Assembly (NCBI GenBank): GCA_000155435.1
Contig: DS990261.1
Location: forward strand, 62,001-126,000
DNA length: 64,000 bases
From: Clostridiales bacterium 1_7_47FAA
Lineage (GTDB): Bacteria > Bacillota > Clostridia > Lachnospirales > Lachnospiraceae
Direction: 5' to 3'
In this document: positions 42,145-51,587 of the stretch, in pieces
How positions within the stretch are numbered: the first letter of the stretch is position 1
Layout: the number at the start of each line of letters is the position of its first letter
Translations under genes and position numbers: made by a program
Notes under the pieces: model-generated
The model's input: the letters and a program-made list of their open reading frames with translations, nothing else
Databases searched by the model: none
Told to the model about the DNA's origin: nothing

Positions 42145-43245
42145 ATGGAAAAGAGAAGCAGGATCAGGGGGATGGAGGATAAGACCGCCGGAGCAGGAAA
42201 AAGGATGGCTGCTGCCGTGCTTGCCGCCATCCTGTTCCTGTACGCATGTATGGCCCTGGGCGGATGCCGCAAGGCGGAGGAAGCGCCTGAAACCAGACAG
42301 GAGGAGACAGGGGACCGCCTGCAGATCGGCCTGAGTTTTGAATCCTATGTGATTGAGCGCTGGATCCGGGAACGTGATGTGTTTGTCTCCACTGCCAAGG
42401 AGCTGGGGGCGGATGTGAACGTGCAGAATGCCAACGGGGACGTGCAGGAACAGATTGCGCAGATTGAATATTTCATCAAGAAGCAGATGGATGTGATTGC
42501 AGTGGTGGCCGGGGACTGCGACGCCCTGTCCGATGTGATGAAAAAGGCCAAGGACGCAGGAATCAAGACGGTCAGCTATGACCGGCTGATTAATAATTCA
42601 GACTGCGACCTGTACATATCCTTTAATAATGAACTGGTGGGGAGATTGATGGCGGAGTGTTTCCTGGAATACGCGCCGGATGGCGGGGATATATTCATGA
42701 TCCAGGGACCCAAGACCGACGGGAATGTCCATCAGATCAGAAAGGGGTTTGATGACGTCCTGAAAGGCAGCAGGCTGAACGTGGTGTATGAGGCCAACTG
42801 CGAGGGATGGCTGGCGGAGCATGCATTTACCTATGTAAAGGAAGGGCTGGCCCGGCACCGTGATATCGTGGGGGTCATGTGCGGCAACGATGACCTGGCA
42901 ACCCAGGCATTCCGGGCGCTTTCCGAGGAACGGCTGGCAGGGAAGGTAATCCTCACCGGACAGGACGGGGACCTGATGGCATGCCAGCGGATCATGGAAG
43001 GGACACAGAACATGACTGCCTTTAAGTCCGTGGAGGAGGAGGCCAGGCTGGCCGCGGAATATGCAGTCATGCTGGGCAGGGGAGAGGAACTGACCGGTAT
43101 CACCAAGACCATTAATGACGGTACCTATGACATCCCTTACCGGGAACTGCTTCCGGTTGCGGTCACAAAGGAGAACATGGATGACGTGATCATAAAGGGC
43201 GGGTTCCACGCGAAAGAGGATGTGTATCTGAATGTTAAGAAGTAA
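42145..43245 (+). CDS. Xylose-binding-type sugar-binding lipoprotein
   Basis: A 366-residue lipoprotein (membrane-spanning signal AVLAAILFLYACMALGGC, lipobox Cys near residue 41) with a type-1 periplasmic-binding domain close to XylF: IGLSFESYVIERWIRERDVF, DVIAVVAGDCDALSDVM, TVSYDRLINNSDCDLYISF, then GPKTDGN. The full set of sugar-contact regions appears present. It starts four bases after the response regulator, so it belongs to the sensor operon rather than to the permease operon, and the system has two binding proteins near the kinase. It may feed the kinase, the MmsAB importer, or both. Confidence 0.85.
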   Translation: MEKRSRIRGMEDKTAGAGKRMAAAVLAAILFLYACMALGGCRKAEEAPETRQEETGDRLQIGLSFESYVIERWIRERDVFVSTAKELGADVNVQNANGDVQEQIAQIEYFIKKQMDVIAVVAGDCDALSDVMKKAKDAGIKTVSYDRLINNSDCDLYISFNNELVGRLMAECFLEYAPDGGDIFMIQGPKTDGNVHQIRKGFDDVLKGSRLNVVYEANCEGWLAEHAFTYVKEGLARHRDIVGVMCGNDDLATQAFRALSEERLAGKVILTGQDGDLMACQRIMEGTQNMTAFKSVEEEARLAAEYAVMLGRGEELTGITKTINDGTYDIPYRELLPVAVTKENMDDVIIKGGFHAKEDVYLNVKK

Positions 43246-43297
43246 GGGAAATGGCTGGCAGTGCCATGTTCCCGGCTCCATATGTATGAATCTTTTG

Positions 43298-43333
43298 GGC
43301 AGCCTATATCAGATCCTGATATGGCTGCCTTTT
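43298..43333 (+). terminator. Terminator after the sensor operon
   Basis: Arms 43298-43312 and 43316-43329 with one bulge, GGCAGCC core, followed by a short T-run. Confidence 0.75.
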
Positions 43334-43517
43334 GTCATGTTTTCCTGACCGGAAGAGGAACGCGTCCATATAGCATTTTTTTGCTGTCAAAATGTCCAGC
43401 CGTCCAGGCCGCCATGGGCAGGCCGATAGTTTTGTGCTAATGGTTCACAAGCAAGTCCAGTCCATTCTGTGGTAGGATGAAACTATCAAAAATAAGTGTC
43501 TGGAGGAGGATTTTACA

Positions 43518-44705
43518 ATGAAAAAGAGATTGATTGCAGTGGCACTGACAATGGCGATGGCGGCTGGAATGATGACCGGATGCGGCGGTTCCGGCAAGAC
43601 AACTGAGAGCGCGGCTGCAACAGCTGCAGCAGATGCAGGAAACACGGAGGCGGCAAAGACAGAAGCGGCAAAGGAGCAGGAGGATAAGACGGAGGCGGCT
43701 AAAGATGATGCGGCGGCAGGCGGCGCAGGGGCGCTCATCGGCGTTGCAATGCCCACCAAGGACCTTCAGAGATGGAACCAGGACGGCTCCAACATGAAGG
43801 CAGAGCTGGAGGCGGCTGGCTACGCAGTGGATCTGCAGTATGCGAGCAATGACGTCCAGACCCAGGTGTCACAGATAGAAAACATGATTTCCAATGGATG
43901 CCAGATGCTGGTAATTGCGTCCATTGACGGAAGCTCCCTGGGCGAGCCTCTTTCACAGGCCAAGGAGGCCGGCATACCGGTCATCTCCTATGACCGTCTG
44001 ATCATGAACTCGGACGCGGTCAGCTATTACGCCACCTTTGATAACTACAAGGTGGGCCAGAAGCAGGGAGAGTACCTGGTGGAGGCCCTGGGACTGGAAA
44101 ATTCATCCGAACCCAGGAACATCGAGCTTTTCACAGGCGACCCGGCTGATAACAACTGTGTGTTCTTCTTTGGCGGCGCAATGGATGTGCTCCAGAAGTA
44201 TATTGATGAGGGGAAGCTGGTTGTGAAGTCAGGACAGACCGCATTTGAGCAGGTGGCTACTGCCAACTGGGATTCTGAAAAGGCGCAGAACCGCATGGAT
44301 ACCATCATTGCAGGCAACTATTCAGACGGGACGGTCCTGGACGCAGTGCTCTGCTCCAATGACTCCACTGCCCTTGGGGTTGAGAACGCCCTGGCAGCAT
44401 CCTACACAGGAACATATCCTGTCATCACCGGACAGGACTGTGACATTGCCAACGTGAAGAACATGTTAAATGGCAAGCAGGCCATGTCCGTATTCAAGGA
44501 TACACGTACCCTTGCAACCCAGGTGGTCAAGATGGTTGACGCTGTCATGCAGGGCAGCGAGGCGGAAATCAACGATACCTCTTCCTATGATAACGGAACA
44601 GGCGTCATCCCCACCTACCTCTGTGAGCCGGTTGTCGTAACCATTGATAATTACAAGGAAATGCTGATTGATTCCGGTTATTATACGGAGGATCAGGTAA
44701 AGTAA
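43518..44705 (+). CDS. chvE: Multiple-monosaccharide ABC transporter substrate-binding protein (ChvE type)
   Basis: A 395-residue lipoprotein: signal AVALTMAMAAGMMTGC (Cys at 22), Ala/Glu/Thr-rich linker (about 25-75), then a ChvE-type type-1 binding domain (VAMPTKDLQRWNQDGSNMKA, VISYDRLIMNSDAVSYYATF, TGQDCDIANV). ChvE-type proteins bind several aldoses such as xylose, glucose, arabinose and galactose. The ATPase and permease genes follow. The gap before the ATPase gene holds a hairpin that may lower expression of the later genes relative to this one. The ribosome site is GGAGGAGG. Confidence 0.9.
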   Translation: MKKRLIAVALTMAMAAGMMTGCGGSGKTTESAAATAAADAGNTEAAKTEAAKEQEDKTEAAKDDAAAGGAGALIGVAMPTKDLQRWNQDGSNMKAELEAAGYAVDLQYASNDVQTQVSQIENMISNGCQMLVIASIDGSSLGEPLSQAKEAGIPVISYDRLIMNSDAVSYYATFDNYKVGQKQGEYLVEALGLENSSEPRNIELFTGDPADNNCVFFFGGAMDVLQKYIDEGKLVVKSGQTAFEQVATANWDSEKAQNRMDTIIAGNYSDGTVLDAVLCSNDSTALGVENALAASYTGTYPVITGQDCDIANVKNMLNGKQAMSVFKDTRTLATQVVKMVDAVMQGSEAEINDTSSYDNGTGVIPTYLCEPVVVTIDNYKEMLIDSGYYTEDQVK

Positions 44706-44719
44706 GACAGAGACAAGAG

Positions 44720-44778
44720 AGGGACGGCTGGTACCTGAGCGCAGGAGTTTCCTGAAACGCTTTGGGACAGCCGTCCCT
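44720..44778 (+). terminator. Intercistronic hairpin between binding protein and ATPase genes
   Basis: AGGGACGGCTG (44720-44730) and CAGCCGTCCCT (44768-44778), perfect 11-bp arms with a 37-base loop. Such hairpins often leave more message for the binding protein than for the ATPase. Confidence 0.55.
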
Positions 44779-44807
44779 GACTAAAATCAGCTTAGGGAGG
44801 GAGAGCG

Positions 44808-46346
44808 TTGGCAAAAATATTATTGGAAATGAAGAATATCACCAAGACATTTCCGGGCGTGAAGGCTCTTGATGATGTGAACCTGCGGGTGGAAGAAGGG
44901 GAAATCCATGCCCTGGTAGGGGAAAATGGCGCAGGGAAGTCCACGCTGATGAACGTGCTCAGCGGTATTTATCCCTATGGAAGCTACGAGGGGGATATCA
45001 TCTATGACGGGGAAGTGTGCAAATTCAGCCATATCAATGACAGCGAGAGGAAAGGCATTGTAATCATCCACCAGGAACTGGCCCTGGTGCCATATATGTC
45101 CATTGCCGAGAACATGTATCTGGGCAATGAAAAAGGAAGGAAATATGCAATTAACTGGAATGAAACGTATGGAGAGGCTGATGAATACCTGAAGACAGTA
45201 GGGCTTTCTGAATCCTCCCATACTTTGATAAAGGATATCGGCGTGGGAAAACAGCAGCTGGTGGAGATTGCCAAGGCCCTTGCAAAGCATGCCAGGCTTC
45301 TTATACTGGACGAACCCACGGCTTCCCTCAATGAAGATGATTCAAAGGCATTGCTGGAGCTGCTTTTGAAGTTCAAGTCAGAGGGCATGACAAGCATCAT
45401 CATTTCCCATAAACTGAATGAGATAGCGTATGTGGCGGATAAGATTACGGTCATCCGTGACGGTTCCACCATAGAGACATTGGATAAGGCAACAGATACC
45501 ATCACCGAGGACCGGATCATCAAAGGCATGGTGGGCCGTGAGCTGGTGGACCGTTTCCCGAAGCGGGAAGGAGTGGCTGTCGGGGATACCGCCATGGAGG
45601 TGCAGGACTGGAGCGTATACCATCCCCTGTATTCGGACCGGAAGGTGGTGGACCGTGTTTCCTTCCAGGTGGGAAAAGGAGAGGTGGTTGGGATCTGCGG
45701 CCTTATGGGGGCAGGGCGGACGGAGCTGGCCATGAGCATTTTCGGCAGAAGTTACGGAACCAATATTACAGGCAGGCTTTTCATCCATGGAAAGGAAGTA
45801 ACCCTCCATTCGGTCCGGGACGCCATCCGGCATAAGCTGGCTTATGTGACAGAGGACAGAAAAGGGAACGGACTGATCCTTTCCAATGCAATCAGGATTA
45901 ACACAACCCTTGCCAACATGGACGCAGTGAGCAGTAAGACCATCATTGATAAGGATAAGGAATATCTGGTTGCCGAGGAGTACAGGGATAAGCTGAAGAC
46001 CAAATGTCCTTCGGTGGAACAGAACGTGGGAAACCTTAGCGGCGGGAACCAGCAGAAGGTGCTGCTGGCCAAGTGGATGTTCGCGCAGCCGGATATCCTG
46101 ATTCTGGATGAACCCACCAGGGGAATCGATGTGGGGGCCAAGTATGAGATATACTGCATCATCAACCAGCTGGCAGCGGAGGGGAAATCCGTTATCATGA
46201 TATCCTCGGAACTTCCGGAGGTCCTGGGGATGTCTGACCGTATCTATATCATGAATGAGGGCAGGATGGCAGGCGAGGTAAAGGCAGAGGAAGCTACACA
46301 GGAATATATCATGTCCTGCATCCTGAAATCAGATAAAGGAGAGTAG
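44808..46346 (+). CDS. mmsA: Multiple-monosaccharide ABC transporter ATP-binding protein
   Basis: A 512-residue double-domain ATPase of the sugar-importer MglA/RbsA/GguA type. First half: Walker [10 protein letters not shown], signature-like [13 protein letters not shown], Walker [12 protein letters not shown]. Second half, as usual for the family: degenerate Walker [10 protein letters not shown], signature LSGGNQQKV, Walker [12 protein letters not shown]. It starts at TTG 44808, with AGGGAGGGAG just upstream. It powers the MmsB permease and follows the binding protein gene. The pair is probably positively controlled by the LytS/YesN system. Confidence 0.92.
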   Translation: MAKILLEMKNITKTFPGVKALDDVNLRVEEGEIHALVGENGAGKSTLMNVLSGIYPYGSYEGDIIYDGEVCKFSHINDSERKGIVIIHQELALVPYMSIAENMYLGNEKGRKYAINWNETYGEADEYLKTVGLSESSHTLIKDIGVGKQQLVEIAKALAKHARLLILDEPTASLNEDDSKALLELLLKFKSEGMTSIIISHKLNEIAYVADKITVIRDGSTIETLDKATDTITEDRIIKGMVGRELVDRFPKREGVAVGDTAMEVQDWSVYHPLYSDRKVVDRVSFQVGKGEVVGICGLMGAGRTELAMSIFGRSYGTNITGRLFIHGKEVTLHSVRDAIRHKLAYVTEDRKGNGLILSNAIRINTTLANMDAVSSKTIIDKDKEYLVAEEYRDKLKTKCPSVEQNVGNLSGGNQQKVLLAKWMFAQPDILILDEPTRGIDVGAKYEIYCIINQLAAEGKSVIMISSELPEVLGMSDRIYIMNEGRMAGEVKAEEATQEYIMSCILKSDKGE

Positions 46347-46349
46347 AGT

Positions 46350-47525
46350 ATGGAAAACAAGTTGAAATTATCCGAGGTATTGAAGAAATATACAATGGTA
46401 ATCGTTCTGGCCGTGGTGGTCATCCTGTTCACTGCCAACACGGGCGGGAAAATGCTCCTGCCCCAGAATGTAAATAACTTGATTGCCCAGAATGCCTATG
46501 TATTCATTCTGGCAACCGGCATGCTGTTCTGCATCCTGACAGGAGGCAACATTGACCTGTCTGTGGGTTCCGTGGTATGTTTTGTAGGCGCCATCGGCGG
46601 AAGCATGATGATTAAGATGGGAATCAACCCCTACCTGTCCCTTCTGTCCATGGCATTGATCGGTATGCTGGTGGGGGCGTGGCAGGGATTCTGGATTGCC
46701 TATGTGAGGATTCCTCCCTTTATTGTGACCCTGGCCGGTATGCTGATGTTCAGGGGACTTTCCAACGTGGTGCTTCAGGGCATGACCCTGTCACCGATTC
46801 CGGACCGGTTCTTAAACCTGTTTAATACATACGTACCGGATTTTTTTGGCGGGGAGGGGATTAATATAACCTGTATGCTGGCAGGGATTGCCGTATGCCT
46901 GGTCTACGCAGCAAGCGTGCTGCGGGGGCGTATGAAGAAAATGCAGAAGGGCTACCGGGTGGATCCTCTTGGAGGAGTGGTTGCAAAAATAGTAATCATC
47001 AGCGTGGTTGTACTGTTTTTCATGTTCAAGCTTGCGCAGTATAAGGGGATACCCAACGCCCTTCTCTGGGTGGGTGTCATCATCGGCATCTACAGCTACA
47101 TCTCATCCAAAACCACCACCGGTCGTTATTTTTATGCGGTGGGCGGCAATGAGAAGGCGACCAGGCTTTCCGGCATCGACACCAACCGGGTGTATTTCCT
47201 GGCATATCTTAACATGGGGCTTCTGGCAGCCGTGGCCGGCATGATTACCGTGGCAAGGCTTAATTCCGCCAATCCCACTGCGGGCAACAACTATGAGATG
47301 GATGCCATCGGCGCCTGCTTCATAGGCGGCGCCTCGGCATACGGCGGTACAGGTACGGTTCCAGGCGTTATCATCGGCGCAACCCTGATGGGCGTGCTGA
47401 ACCTGGGCATGAGCATCATGGGCGTGGACCAGAACCTGCAGAAAGTGGTCAAGGGAGCGGTGCTGCTGGCTGCAGTCATATTTGACGTTGTCAGCAAGAG
47501 GAAGTCGTTTATTGTGAAGCAGTAG
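46350..47525 (+). CDS. mmsB: Multiple-monosaccharide ABC transporter permease
   Basis: A 391-residue permease of the ribose/xylose/galactose importer class, about ten helices. Conserved signature parts include GGNIDLSVGSVVCFVGAIGG (early helix pair) and NNYEMDAIGACFIGGASAYGGTGTVPG near the end, the loop that contacts the ATPase. It begins three bases after the mmsA stop and ends the importer operon; a terminator follows. Confidence 0.92.
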   Translation: MENKLKLSEVLKKYTMVIVLAVVVILFTANTGGKMLLPQNVNNLIAQNAYVFILATGMLFCILTGGNIDLSVGSVVCFVGAIGGSMMIKMGINPYLSLLSMALIGMLVGAWQGFWIAYVRIPPFIVTLAGMLMFRGLSNVVLQGMTLSPIPDRFLNLFNTYVPDFFGGEGINITCMLAGIAVCLVYAASVLRGRMKKMQKGYRVDPLGGVVAKIVIISVVVLFFMFKLAQYKGIPNALLWVGVIIGIYSYISSKTTTGRYFYAVGGNEKATRLSGIDTNRVYFLAYLNMGLLAAVAGMITVARLNSANPTAGNNYEMDAIGACFIGGASAYGGTGTVPGVIIGATLMGVLNLGMSIMGVDQNLQKVVKGAVLLAAVIFDVVSKRKSFIVKQ

Positions 47526-47566
47526 GAGGAAACGGAAGAGGACGTTTCTGTGTCCCGCCGGAAACC

Positions 47567-47609
47567 GCCGTCCTGTATAACATCCAGATGTTATACAGGG
47601 CGGCTTTTT
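47567..47609 (+). terminator. Strong terminator after the importer operon
   Basis: GCCGTCCTGTATAACATC pairs with GATGTTATACAGGGCGGC (one G-U), very short loop, followed by TTTTT. Confidence 0.85.
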
Positions 47610-47643
47610 GTGTGGATTTTTTCTTTTTTTTTAAAGAAGGGGC

Positions 47644-47698
47644 TTGCTTTTTTTTGTGAATATGCATATAATACAGATAGGTCCGTTATCGATAACGG
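47644..47698 (+). promoter_or_regulatory. lacI promoter with overlapping LacI operator
   Basis: -35 TTGCTT (47644-47649), 17-base spacer, -10 TATAAT (47667-47672), and a 16-bp perfect palindrome CCGTTATCGATAACGG at 47683-47698 over the expected transcription start. Auto-repression is likely. Confidence 0.8.
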
Positions 47699-47722
47699 TA
47701 ATCGAATAACCAGGAAGAGGAC

Positions 47723-48754
47723 ATGCACATGGCAGTAACGATTAAGAAGATTGCAGAGCTGGCGGGGGTTTCTGTAGGGACAGTGGACCGGGCGCTGAAT
47801 AACCGGAAAGGGGTGAATCAGGAGGTAGCCGGACGTATTAAGGAAATCGCGGATTCAGTTGGGTATGTGCCGAATACAGTGGCGAAAGGGTTGGTAGCCA
47901 GACGCAAGGAAGTTAAGATCGGCGTAATCATCCATACGCCAAAGCATGCTTTTATTGAGGAGCTTTTAGCAGGAATCCAGGCTGCCAATAAAAAGATTGC
48001 GGATTACGGCGTGGAAATCATGGACAGATATGGGGAAGGCTATGATGCGGACAGCCAGATACGGATGATTGACGAGCTGGTGGATGAAGGAATCCATGCA
48101 CTGGCCATCATACCCCTTAACGATAAGCGTGTGGTGGATAAGCTGGAGGAACTCAGGAAGCGTGGGATTACAGTGGCGCTCATGGTATCAGATATCGACG
48201 TGGACTGCCTAGCTTACGTGGGCTGTGACCTCTACAGGGGAGGCAGGATCATCGGAGGGCTGGCAGGCATGCTTGGGGGCAGGGACAGCAAGGTGGTTTA
48301 TTGCACCGCGCCTCTTGAGATATTGGGGAATGTAAGGAGGCTGGACGGGCTGAAGGATGTCCTGCAGGAGCGTTATCCGGACATTCATCTTCTGGGGGTC
48401 TGCGAACTGCAGAATGATGACCTGGCAGCCTACAGGCAGGCGGCAATTGCGTTTAAGGAATACAGGGACGCTGACACGATTGTAGTGACAACCGGCTGTA
48501 CCAAAGGTGTTTTGTCAGCCATTGAGGAAACCGTGTTTGAGAAAAAGGTGAATGTCATCACCCTGGATTTGGCAAAGCCGGTTGAACAGGCCATGGCCAG
48601 GGGCCTGGTGCAGGCCACGGTGGTACAGCATCCATTCCTGCAGGGAAAGAAAGTGATTGAGACACTGTTTAATTATGTGGTAATGGGGAAAGTTCCGGAT
48701 TCAAAGAAAATCTACATTGATACGGACATAAAGATTTATGAAAGTATTTTTTAG
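47723..48754 (+). CDS. LacI-family transcriptional repressor
   Basis: A 343-residue LacI-type regulator: N-terminal helix-turn-helix (ITIKKIAELAGVSVGTVDRALNN-type, about 1-55; here with the hinge helix around ALNNRKGVN) and a C-terminal sugar-type periplasmic-binding-fold domain (EVKIGVIIHTPKHAF, ALAIIPLNDKRVVD, GLVQATVVQHPFLQGKKV). The last segment is typical of the group near ribose-type regulators. It probably binds the CCGTTATCGATAACGG sites before itself and before the sulfatase gene, releasing them when a sulfated or otherwise modified sugar is present. ATG 47723 follows AGGAAGAGG. Confidence 0.9.
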   Translation: MHMAVTIKKIAELAGVSVGTVDRALNNRKGVNQEVAGRIKEIADSVGYVPNTVAKGLVARRKEVKIGVIIHTPKHAFIEELLAGIQAANKKIADYGVEIMDRYGEGYDADSQIRMIDELVDEGIHALAIIPLNDKRVVDKLEELRKRGITVALMVSDIDVDCLAYVGCDLYRGGRIIGGLAGMLGGRDSKVVYCTAPLEILGNVRRLDGLKDVLQERYPDIHLLGVCELQNDDLAAYRQAAIAFKEYRDADTIVVTTGCTKGVLSAIEETVFEKKVNVITLDLAKPVEQAMARGLVQATVVQHPFLQGKKVIETLFNYVVMGKVPDSKKIYIDTDIKIYESIF

Positions 48755-48798
48755 GAGTATTACCGGCAGGCGCCGTGGTACTCCAAAAAATAACAGAA

Positions 48799-48818
48799 TA
48801 CCGTTATCGATAACGGTA
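48799..48818 (+). promoter_or_regulatory. LacI operator upstream of the sulfatase gene
   Basis: Perfect 20-bp palindrome with the same 16-base core as at 47683-47698 (CCGTTATCGATAACGG), 26 bases before the sulfatase start. No good -35/-10 is visible, so the genes may also be read from the lacI promoter. Confidence 0.85.
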
Positions 48819-48844
48819 GAAAACATAAAAGGGGAAGTAAGACT

Positions 48845-50323
48845 ATGAAAGCAATTATGCTGATGTTCGATTCATTGAACCGCCATATGCTGCAGCCGTA
48901 CGGATGTGACAGTACCATCACTCCGAATTTCAACAGGCTGGCAAAACATGCTGTTACATTTGATAACTGCTATGTTGCAAGCATGCCATGTATGCCGGCC
49001 AGAAGGGAAATACATACAGGAAGGATGAATTTCCTGCACCGCAGTTGGGGACCATTGGAGCCATTTGATGATTCCATGCCGGAAATCCTGAAGGAGAACG
49101 GGATATATTCCCATCTGGTGACGGATCATTACCATTACTTTGAGGACGGTGGCTGTACCTATCATACCCGGTACAGCTCATATGAATTTGTCAGAGGGCA
49201 GGAAGGGGACCCATGGAAGGGGTCTGTGGGGGATCCTGAGATCCCGGAGACGCTGGGGGGAAGGACGAACTGTCTGTGGCGTCAGGACTGGGTCAACCGG
49301 CCATATATGCAGGGGATAAAGAGGCATTCCCAGACGCTCACCATGGACCTGGGGCTGGAGTTCATCGAGAAGAATAAAACGGAGGATAACTGGTTTCTCC
49401 AGATTGAACATTTTGATCCCCACGAACCGTTTTTTGCCCCGGAAGAGTTCAGGAAGCTGTATCCGGATGATTATGACGGCCCTCATTTTGACTGGCCTAA
49501 TTACAAGCGGGTGACAGAGCCTGACCAGGCCTGCGAGCATGTGAGGAACGGGTACCGGGCGCTTCTGACCATGTGTGACCATACCCTGGGACGCCTTTTA
49601 GATAAGATGGACCAGGAGGGGATGTGGGAAGATACCATGCTGATAGTCAATACGGACCACGGCTTTTTGCTGGGGGAACATGACTGGTGGGCCAAATGTG
49701 TGATGCCCTGGTATAACGAGAACGCCAATATCCCGCTGTTTATATGGGACCCAAGATGTGGGATAAAGGGAGGGAGAAGGAAGGCGCTGGTGCAGGGGAT
49801 TGACTTAGCACCCACACTTCTGGAGTATTTCAACCTTCCAATTCCTGGGGATATGATGGGTAAACCACTGAGGGACACAATTTTATATGATACCCCTGTC
49901 AGGGAGGCTGCAATTTATGGAATCCATGGAGGACATGTTAACTGTACGGATGGCAGGTATGTGTATATGAGGGCACCGGTGAACGCAGATAACCAGCCGC
50001 TGTTTAATTACACGCTGATGCCCAATCATATGAGAAACCGTTTTTCCGTGGATAACCTTAGGAAGGCCAGGCTGAGAGATGGATTTTCATTTACAAAAGG
50101 CTGTCCGGTGCTGGAAATCCCATCTACCGGTATTCCTGAACTGGAATTTTCAGCATATGATTTCGGCACCATGTTGTTTGACCTGGAGAAGGACCCGGGG
50201 CAGCTCCATCCAATCAGTGACGATGCGGTTGAAGAACGGATGGCTGGCATGATGGTGCGGATCATGAAGGATAATGACTGTCCGGGGGAACAATACACAA
50301 GGCTGGGGTTAGCAGTGGATTAG
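48845..50323 (+). CDS. Type I sulfatase with Cys-type formylglycine motif
   Basis: A 492-residue alkaline-phosphatase-superfamily sulfatase. The modification motif CMPAR is at residues 49-53 (C-x-P-x-R), so Cys49 should become formylglycine, as needed for sulfate-ester cleavage. Metal residues appear early (MFDSLN, Asp9) and late (VNTDHGF, with D and H). No signal peptide, so it acts in the cytoplasm on imported sulfate esters or related molecules. In anaerobes the motif is made active by anSME, encoded at 16303 here. It begins the LacI-controlled operon that continues into an ABC importer. GGGGAAGTAAG precedes the ATG. Confidence 0.9.
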   Translation: MKAIMLMFDSLNRHMLQPYGCDSTITPNFNRLAKHAVTFDNCYVASMPCMPARREIHTGRMNFLHRSWGPLEPFDDSMPEILKENGIYSHLVTDHYHYFEDGGCTYHTRYSSYEFVRGQEGDPWKGSVGDPEIPETLGGRTNCLWRQDWVNRPYMQGIKRHSQTLTMDLGLEFIEKNKTEDNWFLQIEHFDPHEPFFAPEEFRKLYPDDYDGPHFDWPNYKRVTEPDQACEHVRNGYRALLTMCDHTLGRLLDKMDQEGMWEDTMLIVNTDHGFLLGEHDWWAKCVMPWYNENANIPLFIWDPRCGIKGGRRKALVQGIDLAPTLLEYFNLPIPGDMMGKPLRDTILYDTPVREAAIYGIHGGHVNCTDGRYVYMRAPVNADNQPLFNYTLMPNHMRNRFSVDNLRKARLRDGFSFTKGCPVLEIPSTGIPELEFSAYDFGTMLFDLEKDPGQLHPISDDAVEERMAGMMVRIMKDNDCPGEQYTRLGLAVD

Positions 50324-50370
50324 CCGGCAACAAATGAACGGTGGGAGAAAACACGAAAAGGAGAAGGAAA

Positions 50371-51549
50371 ATGAAAAGAAGAACATGGAAAACTGCATTG
50401 TCGATGGTATTAACAGCAGCACTTCTGGCTGGATGCGGCGGGGTAAACAACGGGGGGACGCCGGGCACCGGGGCAGGGGAAGCGAAAACAGAAGAACAGA
50501 AAACAGAGGGACAGAAGTCAAAAGCCCAGGGAGGCGGAACAGCAGCTGGTAATGATGGGGCCGCTGACACGGGGCTGTCAGGCCAGAAACTGGTGGTGGG
50601 TACCATGGCAAAGGCAATGGGTCTTCCGCTTAAATACGCGTTGGATAAGGGGTACTTTGCGGATAAAGGGCTGGAAGTTGAAATTGTTACATTTGCAACA
50701 GGAGCGCCCATCAATGAGGCAATGAATGCAGGTGAGCTGGATGTGGCGGTGAGCGGGATGGCATCGGTCTATAATCTGGCAACAGGAAATTACACCTATA
50801 TTGGCGACACCATGATATCGGAAGAGGGGCAGTCCCTGTACATAAGGCCGGACAGCGCCCTGGCATCCAGCGGTGAGAAAGACGGGATTGTGGGAAGTAA
50901 GGAAACCGTTAAGGGGATTTCCATTTTAGGGCCGCTTTCCACCTCAGCCCAATATAATGCCATTAAATATGTGGAGTCCTTCGGACTGACGTCTGAGGAT
51001 TTCACCATGGTATCCATGGAATATGCCCAGGCCTACCAGGCTTTCATAACAGGTGAGGGTGACGGCATCGCAACCATACCGCCCTACTCTTTTCAGTTAG
51101 AGGCAGCGGGATATGTGGATGCGGCAGATGTGGCGACCCTGATGGGACAGCCGCTGACCGATGGAATCTATGTGTCCAACAAAGTGCTGGAGGAAAAAAG
51201 GGGAGACCTGCAGGTGCTGATGGATGTTTATTACCAGGCATGCCAGGAACTGCTGGATGACCCTGGGATGAGGGCCGAGGCCGGTATGAAATGGTATGGG
51301 GAGGAAGGCGTGACCTACAGCGATGAGGATATGGAAAATGAGATAAAAGCCCAGACCTATACGACTGTGGATAAGCTAAAAAGCCAGGATTACATATTCG
51401 GCGCAACCATGGCCAATATGGGGGCATTTTTCACAACCCAGGAATTAATAGAGGCGTCCAATCTTCCCAATATAGAAAAAAGTTTTGATACATCCTTTGT
51501 GGAGAATATCATTGGGACTACTGTCACGACGGCAAAGATTGACCTGTAG
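50371..51549 (+). CDS. NMT1/SsuA-type ABC substrate-binding lipoprotein
   Basis: A 392-residue lipoprotein: signal TALSMVLTAALLAGC with lipobox Cys at about residue 22, a Gly/Glu/Thr-rich linker, then an NMT1/THI5-SsuA-type two-lobe binding domain (about 75-385; VGTMAKAMGLPLKYALDKGY, DKGLEVEIVTFATGAPINEA, GELDVAVSGMASV). This class carries sulfonates, sulfate esters, taurine, thiamine precursors, nitrate or bicarbonate. Next to a sulfatase, a sulfated or sulfonated organic compound is the most natural guess, but the ligand cannot be read from sequence. ATG 50371 follows AAGGAGAAGG. Confidence 0.85.
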   Translation: MKRRTWKTALSMVLTAALLAGCGGVNNGGTPGTGAGEAKTEEQKTEGQKSKAQGGGTAAGNDGAADTGLSGQKLVVGTMAKAMGLPLKYALDKGYFADKGLEVEIVTFATGAPINEAMNAGELDVAVSGMASVYNLATGNYTYIGDTMISEEGQSLYIRPDSALASSGEKDGIVGSKETVKGISILGPLSTSAQYNAIKYVESFGLTSEDFTMVSMEYAQAYQAFITGEGDGIATIPPYSFQLEAAGYVDAADVATLMGQPLTDGIYVSNKVLEEKRGDLQVLMDVYYQACQELLDDPGMRAEAGMKWYGEEGVTYSDEDMENEIKAQTYTTVDKLKSQDYIFGATMANMGAFFTTQELIEASNLPNIEKSFDTSFVENIIGTTVTTAKIDL

Positions 51550-51587
51550 GTCTAAGCCTGCAATAATTCCCGTGGAAAGGAATGGGT

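Noticed and set aside
42137-42334. Short plus-strand frame overlapping the XylF-like lipoprotein start
   Set aside because: The lipoprotein frame has a signal peptide and lipobox; this one has nothing recognisable.
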